Positions 8,151 to 11,454 of a DNA stretch of 11,454 nucleotides are shown piece by piece. Position 1 is the first letter of the stretch. The number at the start of each line of letters is the position of its first letter. Below the pieces are notes generated by a model. The model did no database searches and was not told the origin of the DNA. It worked only from the letters and a program-made list of their open reading frames with translations. The position numbers were made by a program, and so were the translations under genes. The stretch is from contig CANKGM010000045.1 in the NCBI GenBank assembly GCA_947481355.1, positions 1 to 11,454 on the forward strand, in the 5' to 3' direction. Origin of the DNA: Chitinophagaceae bacterium. Lineage in GTDB: Bacteria; Bacteroidota; Bacteroidia; Chitinophagales; Chitinophagaceae.

Positions 8151-8185
8151 CGAATATAGTAATATTCACATTAAAAGGCACAAAG
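8151..8185 (-). promoter_or_regulatory. Possible promoter for the MFS-Gfo/Idh operon, partly inside the repeat array
   Basis: Reading the - strand, TATATTCG (8158-8151) fits TAnnTTTG at seven of eight positions. A TTTG (8185-8182) lies 22 nt upstream, within the first repeat unit. The -7 box ends 16 nt before the ATG at 8134. If real, the array supplies the -33 element. The match is imperfect in both sequence and spacing. Confidence 0.3.
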
Positions 8186-8430
8186 AAAGGCGAGAGGGAA
8201 GAGGCAATTGTAAATACAAAAAGGGGCAAAGGCACAAAGAAAGGCGAGAGGGAATAGTAAATACAGAAAAGGCACTTAGGCACATAGCAAGGCAATAGGC
8301 AAGAGGAAATAGGGAATAGTAAATACAGAAAAGAGACGAAGGCACATAGCAAGGCAATAGACAAGAGGAAATAGGAAATAGTAAATACAGAAAAGAGACG
8401 AAGGCAAATAACAAGGCAAGAGGCAATAGT
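8174..8430. repeat. Degenerate tandem-repeat array, block A (about 48-62-bp units made of GGNAATA-like heptads)
   Basis: Four units and a partial fifth begin with GGCACA/GGCAAA at 8177, 8231, 8279, 8341 and 8403. The third (8279-8340) and fourth (8341-8402) are both 62 bp and differ at only two positions. The first two share an identical 27-nt stretch (8174-8200 and 8228-8254). Within the 62-bp units there is a finer 7-bp period: GGCAATA, GGCAAGA, GGAAATA, GGGAATA, GTAAATA, CAGAAAA run in register from 8291 to 8332, and again from 8353 to 8394. The + strand is strongly purine-rich. Open frames on the - strand over this block translate to low-complexity Leu/Pro/Ser/Cys-rich peptides and are not taken as genes. 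With block B this fills the 344-bp space between the transporter and nth. Confidence 0.9.
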
Positions 8431-8431
8431 T

Positions 8432-8497
8432 TAGCGCCAAGCGTCTAGCGCTAAGCTTCCAGCGTAAAGCGTCCAGCGTTAAGCGCGTGAAGCGTTC
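8432..8497. repeat. Tandem-repeat array, block B (14-bp units made of AGCG heptads)
   Basis: Four 14-bp copies follow one another without gaps: TAGCGCCAAGCGTC (8432-8445), TAGCGCTAAGCTTC (8446-8459), CAGCGTAAAGCGTC (8460-8473) and CAGCGTTAAGCGCG (8474-8487). A partial copy, TGAAGCGTTC, ends at 8497. Each copy is two 7-bp half-units of the form YAGCGYN / AAGCGTC. The block abuts block A directly and has the same 7-bp period, but it is GC-richer and has a different core. Its last 18-19 bases form the end of the nth coding sequence. Confidence 0.88.
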
Positions 8498-9138
8498 AAA
8501 TTTGATGTTTTTTTAAAATACAGGCAAAGTTCCTGTAACCCACACGAATCACACTTTGGATTTCGTGCTAAGCAAGTATATCGACCATGGAGAATTAACC
8601 AATGATGCGCCTTGTGTACAAGGTCTGATGGTATATATTTAATAAGTTGCTTCTCTGCAGCTAATGGGGTTTTTGCACCTCGAGTTAAGCCCAGTCTTGC
8701 CGAAACGCGAAAGACATGGGTATCAACGGCCATATTAGGTTGTTGATCAATAACCGAAGTAATAACATTTGCTGTTTTACGTCCTACTCCCGGAAGTTTA
8801 ACCAATTCATCAACCGTCATAGGAACCACCCCACCAAAATCATTCATTAGCATTTGTGCCATACCAATAAGATGCTTTGTCTTATTATTGGGATAAGATA
8901 TACTTCGAATTAATGGAAAAAGGGTGTCAAAACTTGCCTGTGAAAGTGCTTCAGGATTAGGAAATTGCTCAAAAATAGCTGGTGTTGTAAGATTGACTCT
9001 TTTGTCTGTACATTGAGCGGAGAGAATAACCGCAACTAAAAGCTGAAAGGGATTGTCATATAGCAGCTCAGTCTCTGCCTCGGGTATATGCTGCTGAAAA
9101 TAATCAAGAATAATCTGATACCGATCCTTTTTAGTCAT
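8479..9138 (-). CDS. nth: Endonuclease III (DNA glycosylase/AP lyase)
   Basis: The 219-residue protein is a full-length endonuclease III, which removes oxidised pyrimidines and cleaves abasic sites in base-excision repair. The helix-hairpin-helix is LPGVGRKTAN (115-124) with the catalytic Lys at 121. The catalytic Asp is 139, in VDTHVFRV (138-145). The [4Fe-4S] cluster ligands are Cys189, Cys196, Cys199 and Cys205, spaced C-x6-C-x2-C-x5-C as in the family. LLVAVILSAQCTDKRVN (33-49) is the conserved N-terminal helix. Start at the ATG at 9138 gives the usual N-terminus. The last codons (Asn215 to the stop) lie inside repeat block B, so the tail NASRA is repeat-derived; it falls after the cluster loop and should not harm activity. 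The gene lies 38 nt after a small gene on the same strand, probably in one operon. Confidence 0.95.
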   Translation of the reverse strand: MTKKDRYQIILDYFQQHIPEAETELLYDNPFQLLVAVILSAQCTDKRVNLTTPAIFEQFPNPEALSQASFDTLFPLIRSISYPNNKTKHLIGMAQMLMNDFGGVVPMTVDELVKLPGVGRKTANVITSVIDQQPNMAVDTHVFRVSARLGLTRGAKTPLAAEKQLIKYIPSDLVHKAHHWLILHGRYTCLARNPKCDSCGLQELCLYFKKTSNLNASRA

Positions 9139-9176
9139 AAGAAATAAAGAATCGAAAGATACAACGAATTTTTAGT

Positions 9177-9407
9177 CTACTGGATTGTGAATCCGTCTAT
9201 AGCAGTATATGCCATAATCTTATTCACTGAATTTTCATTGGGAGAATATGAAATACAGGACAAAGATTCCATTCCTTCTTTCAACGCATTGAACTGTTCC
9301 ATTGAGGATGGATTATTTTCAAGAAAGAACATAAAATGAGACTTTTCCTCTGCAGACATTTCATTATAGAGATAGCGAAACATAGATTCATTTATTAATG
9401 CACTCAT
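9177..9407 (-). CDS. Small conserved-looking protein, anti-sigma-N-terminus-like
   Basis: The ATG at 9407 gives a 76-residue protein beginning MSALINESMFRYLYNEMSAE; an in-frame TTG two codons upstream (9413) is less likely. The first 50 residues have the look of the short helical module found in small Bacteroidota proteins near sigma-factor genes and at the N-terminus of some anti-sigma factors: a LFRYLYNEMS-type helix, an acidic/aromatic helix (EEKSHFMFFLE, 20-30) and a third helix ending LKEGMESL (42-49). There is no zinc-ligand set (a single Cys51), no signal peptide and no membrane helix. No sigma-factor gene is present in the window, so the resemblance is only a hint. It precedes nth by 38 nt on the same strand. 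A function cannot be given. Confidence 0.7.
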   Translation of the reverse strand: MSALINESMFRYLYNEMSAEEKSHFMFFLENNPSSMEQFNALKEGMESLSCISYSPNENSVNKIMAYTAIDGFTIQ

Positions 9408-9465
9408 TGTCAATTATTTAGATTTTAACTACCCAAAAGGCAGCATGACTTAAAGGTCATCAATA

Positions 9466-9503
9466 GGGAGGGGGATTAGGGGGTAGGACAGTTAAAGGAT
9501 GGG
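9466..9503 (+). other. G-rich tract in the spacer between ftsB-like gene and the small protein gene
   Basis: The + strand has GGG (9466-9468), GGGGG (9470-9474), GGGGG (9479-9483) and GG (9486-9487), then GGG at 9501-9503, in an otherwise AT-rich 162-bp spacer. Three closely spaced tracts plus a distant fourth could form a long-loop G-quadruplex, or a two-tetrad one. It is strand-asymmetric: transcripts from the two flanking - strand genes would carry the C-rich complement. Confidence 0.45.
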
Positions 9504-9569
9504 TGCGGACAAACTGTTGAAACTAGAACGAATGCTGATGATAAATATTGCATCAACAATAAAAATAAT

Positions 9570-9866
9570 TCAATTTTCTTTTATCAAAAAAATATCTTCT
9601 CCTTCACGCTTCATTAGATACTGCTCGCGAGCTACTTTCTCCATCCACAATGGATTGGTTTTAAGCAATTCAAGATCATGCTGTGTCTTTTCGATCTGAC
9701 CCTTGTAATACTTTTTACTTTCAGTAAGATCCTTCAATTCTTTTCGATATTGAAGGTGTAAGAATATGTTATTATGATCAAAAAAAAACATCCAAACCAG
9801 AAAGAATGTTGCGGCAAGAAAATACTTGCTTCGAAAGAACCTGAAAAAAGCAGGGAAAACTTTCAT
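9570..9866 (-). CDS. DivIC/FtsB-like septum formation initiator protein
   Basis: The 98-residue protein has the architecture of the FtsB/DivIC family. It starts with a short basic cytoplasmic N-terminus (residues 1-14), followed by one transmembrane helix (about 15-30). A periplasmic coiled coil runs from about 36 to 70, rich in Lys/Glu with Leu repeats. The C-terminal motif NPLWMEKVAREQYLMKREGE (71-90) is the family signature (E-x-x-A-R-E-x-Y-x-M-x-x-x-G-E). In cell division such proteins form a complex with FtsL and FtsQ that activates septal peptidoglycan synthesis; FtsL/FtsQ are not in this window. Length is normal. In many Bacteroidota the gene follows enolase, but here it has its own promoter and is divergent from obg. 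No clear hairpin terminator follows; a small 5-bp stem near 9535-9555 is not convincing. Confidence 0.88.
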   Translation of the reverse strand: MKVFPAFFRFFRSKYFLAATFFLVWMFFFDHNNIFLHLQYRKELKDLTESKKYYKGQIEKTQHDLELLKTNPLWMEKVAREQYLMKREGEDIFLIKEN

Positions 9867-9882
9867 TTATAATTGATATACT

Positions 9883-9915
9883 CAAAGTTAACAAAAAGAA
9901 GATAGTTATTCAACC
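9883..9915 (-). promoter_or_regulatory. Bacteroidota sigma-ABfr-type promoter for the DivIC/FtsB-like gene
   Basis: On the - strand TAACTTTG (9890-9883) matches the -7 consensus TAnnTTTG exactly. A GGTTG (9915-9911) supplies the -33 TTG with a 20-nt spacer, within the normal 19-21. The -7 box ends 16 nt before the ATG at 9866, giving a short leader. This is the best promoter match in the window. Confidence 0.6.
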
Positions 9916-10022
9916 TATTAAATCCGTAAAAGAAGTTAAAAGAACCCATTTCGCCTGTAATATTGGCTTTTATCCAATCCCAGCTCCTTTTAATCCATCC
10001 TTTGTAATACCTTGCAAGTGAA

Positions 10023-11018
10023 ATGGAAAAGTCAAATTTTGTAGATCAGATTAGGGTCTTTTGCAGAAGTGGTCATGGTGGTGCAGGAAGTAAACACTTC
10101 ATGCGAACAAAATTCAATGCCCAAGCAGGACCAGATGGGGGCGATGGCGGCAGAGGCGGCCATATTATCTTAAGAGGCAATAAACACCTTTGGACCTTAC
10201 TACACCTTCGCTACTACAAAAATGTATTAGCCGAAGATGGTCAACATGGCAACAAAAATAATATGACAGGCCGCGATGGAAAAGATATTATCATTGAAGT
10301 TCCTCTGGGTACCATTGCACGCAATGAAGAAGATGAACTTCTTGAGGGTGAAATCTTAGAAGATGGGCAAGAATTTATATGGATAAAAGGTGGACGAGGA
10401 GGATTAGGTAATAAGAATTTTGCTACCCCCACAAACCAAGCACCAGAATACGCACAACCTGGGGAAGATGGATCAGAAGGATGGAAAGTGCTAGAATTAA
10501 AAGTACTTGCAGATGTGGGACTAGTTGGGTTTCCCAATGCAGGAAAATCAACCCTTTTATCATCTATTACTGCCGCAAGACCAAAGATTGCAGACTATGC
10601 ATTCACTACCATTACTCCACAACTGGGAATGGTTGAATATAGAGAAGGACGTTCTTTTTGTATAGCAGACCTTCCTGGAATTATTGAAGGTGCTGCCGAA
10701 GGCCGTGGTTTAGGACATCGATTTTTACGGCATATTGAGCGAAATCCCGTTTTACTTTTTCTAATTCCGGCAGATAGTAAAGATCATAAAAATGAATTAG
10801 CTATCCTATTCAGCGAATTGGAACAATACAATCCAGAACTGTTGGATAAAAAATTCATCATCGCGGTTAGCAAAAGCGATATGCTTGACGATGAATTAAA
10901 AGAGGCCATTGCAAAAGAACTCCCTAAAAACATTCCACATATTTTTATCTCCTCAGTTTCTGGTGTGGGACTTCAAAAGTTGAAAGACATGCTATGGAAA
11001 GAGTTGCAACCAGAATAG
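10023..11018 (+). CDS. obg: Obg/CgtA GTPase, ribosome-assembly factor
   Basis: The 331-residue protein is a complete Obg-type GTPase. The N-terminal glycine-rich Obg fold (about 4-160) shows the run of Gly-rich arms: SGHGGAGSKHF (16-26), GPDGGDGGRGG (36-46), GQHGNKNNMTGRDG (73-86) and KGGRGGLGNKNFATPTNQAP (122-141). The G domain has G1 GFPNAGKST (169-177), Thr195/Thr196 in the switch I region (AFTTITPQLG), G3 DLPGI (216-220), G4 as SKSD (283-286) instead of the textbook NKxD, and G5 SSVSG (310-314). It lacks the C-terminal OCT domain, as do many Obg proteins outside the Firmicutes. Obg binds the large ribosomal subunit and is generally essential, linking GTP/ppGpp status to ribosome assembly. 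It is divergent from the DivIC/FtsB-like gene, with 156 bp between, and is transcribed alone as far as can be seen. Confidence 0.95.
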   Translation: MEKSNFVDQIRVFCRSGHGGAGSKHFMRTKFNAQAGPDGGDGGRGGHIILRGNKHLWTLLHLRYYKNVLAEDGQHGNKNNMTGRDGKDIIIEVPLGTIARNEEDELLEGEILEDGQEFIWIKGGRGGLGNKNFATPTNQAPEYAQPGEDGSEGWKVLELKVLADVGLVGFPNAGKSTLLSSITAARPKIADYAFTTITPQLGMVEYREGRSFCIADLPGIIEGAAEGRGLGHRFLRHIERNPVLLFLIPADSKDHKNELAILFSELEQYNPELLDKKFIIAVSKSDMLDDELKEAIAKELPKNIPHIFISSVSGVGLQKLKDMLWKELQPE

Positions 11019-11157
11019 GTATACCCAATTAGATGATTCAATACCTTCCTAGAATATCTTGATGCCAACTTGCAGAAAAGTATAGCAATCATAATGCACT
11101 AAACTAAAAAGTACAGGACTATAAGCCAAAACAATCACGTAATTTTAAGTATAAACT

Positions 11158-11454
11158 TTGCCAGTGCTTAGCTTCATTAATAAATCGCTGAAACGTTTAG
11201 CGATCATTCTTCAAGTATTTTGGGTCTTCTTCCCAGGAATTCTATTCTTAGCATTAGGCTATATCTTTTTTACAAATTTCATTCAAGGAAATGATATCCT
11301 AATCACAGGTTTGCGCTCAAGACAAACTGGTCTTTTCTTCATCATCGGCTTACTATTTTGGTCATTAATCACTTGGTACACATCACGATTAATTGCATAC
11401 AACAATGATCGACTTTTCCATATTGCAAAAGAGGAGCTCTACAAAACACCAAGA
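11158..11454 (+). CDS. N-terminal part of an unrecognised membrane protein (3'-truncated by window)
   Basis: A frame opens after an in-frame TAA at 11152-11154 and stays open to the window end. There is no ATG in it; the possible starts are TTG at 11158 or GTG at 11164 (99 or 97 codons visible). The product has two strong hydrophobic segments: AIILQVFWVFFPGILFLALG, preceded by the basic stretch NKSLKRL, and GLFFIIGLLFWSLITWY. These are separated by a polar loop containing NDILITGLRSRQTG. After the second helix comes TSRLIAYNNDRLFHIAKEEL. This pattern of charged ends, sensible helices and normal codon use supports a real gene, the first part of an inner-membrane protein. I do not recognise the family. 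It lies 139 nt after obg on the same strand. Confidence 0.65.
   Translation, partial: MPVLSFINKSLKRLAIILQVFWVFFPGILFLALGYIFFTNFIQGNDILITGLRSRQTGLFFIIGLLFWSLITWYTSRLIAYNNDRLFHIAKEELYKTPR

Noticed and set aside
7922..8257. A + strand open frame of 111 residues running into the repeat array
   Set aside because: It is antisense to the start of the MFS transporter gene and ends in repeat-encoded low-complexity sequence.
8143..8426. Two overlapping - strand open frames (73 and 86 residues), rich in Leu, Pro, Ser, Phe and Cys
   Set aside because: They are translations of the tandem repeat in two different frames, with the same low-complexity phrases in both. The absence of stops follows from the repeat composition, not from selection for a protein.
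8174..8497. CRISPR array
   Set aside because: There are no unique spacers of constant length; the units are head-to-tail degenerate repeats with an internal 7-bp period, and no cas genes are present.
9445..9460. Inverted repeat ATGAC-TTAAAG-GTCAT, considered as an operator
   Set aside because: Five-base arms are expected by chance in AT-rich spacer sequence, and nothing ties it to a regulator.
9535..9555. Small inverted repeat (TGATG/CATCA) after the DivIC/FtsB-like gene
   Set aside because: The stem is only 5 bp with a 10-nt loop and no GC-rich core, too weak to call a terminator.
9499..9699. A 66-residue + strand open frame
   Set aside because: It overlaps the 3' end of the DivIC/FtsB-like gene on the other strand and shows no family features.
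10869..10882. SKSD instead of NKxD in Obg as a sign of lost guanine specificity
   Set aside because: The Asp that contacts guanine is kept, and S/T-K-x-D variants occur in functional Obg proteins, so I treat it as normal variation.

Overview
The window looks like a chromosomal segment of a member of the Bacteroidota, probably a Chitinophagaceae-like bacterium. The base composition is AT-rich, starts lack obvious Shine-Dalgarno sequences, one promoter fits the Bacteroidota TTG-N20-TAnnTTTG pattern, and the gene families are typical of that phylum: an AIM24/TIGR00266 protein, a DUF6150-type 13-residue repeat protein, a fused gamma-alpha KorA, a NupG-like MFS protein paired with a Gfo/Idh/MocA oxidoreductase, a DivIC/FtsB-like protein and Obg. 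The taxonomic call is an inference from content; no rRNA or other marker was compared.

Layout. (1) 1-1587: the 3' part of an RND efflux permease on the + strand, closed by a strong hairpin terminator. (2) 1644-2509: a single AIM24-family gene on +, ending at a perfect 40-nt palindrome that probably terminates transcription from both sides. (3) 3637-2529 on -: a Bax-inhibitor-1/YccA-like seven-helix membrane protein followed after 8 nt by a small secreted repeat protein. (4) 3788-5635 on +: korA for a 2-oxoacid:ferredoxin oxidoreductase, with no korB beside it. (5) 8134-5696 on -: an MFS transporter followed by a Gfo/Idh/MocA dehydrogenase, a likely uptake-plus-oxidation pair. (6) 8174-8497: an array of tandem repeats built on a 7-bp period in two blocks of different composition, lying between the transporter and nth; it supplies the last codons of nth. 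(7) 9407-8479 on -: a small conserved-looking protein and endonuclease III (nth). (8) 9866-9570 on -: a DivIC/FtsB-like division protein with its own recognisable promoter, divergent from (9) obg on + (10023-11018). (10) 11158-end on +: the start of an unrecognised membrane protein with a non-ATG start, cut by the window edge.

Most genes are housekeeping (division, ribosome-associated GTPase, base-excision repair, central carbon redox, membrane homeostasis) and do not form one pathway. I see no defence island, phage, transposon, CRISPR or tRNA. The most unusual item is the heptad-based repeat array at 8174-8497 and its intrusion into the 3' end of nth; secondary items are the orphan korA and the repeat-protein/Bax-inhibitor pair. 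I do not find convincing evidence of a wholly new biological system here.
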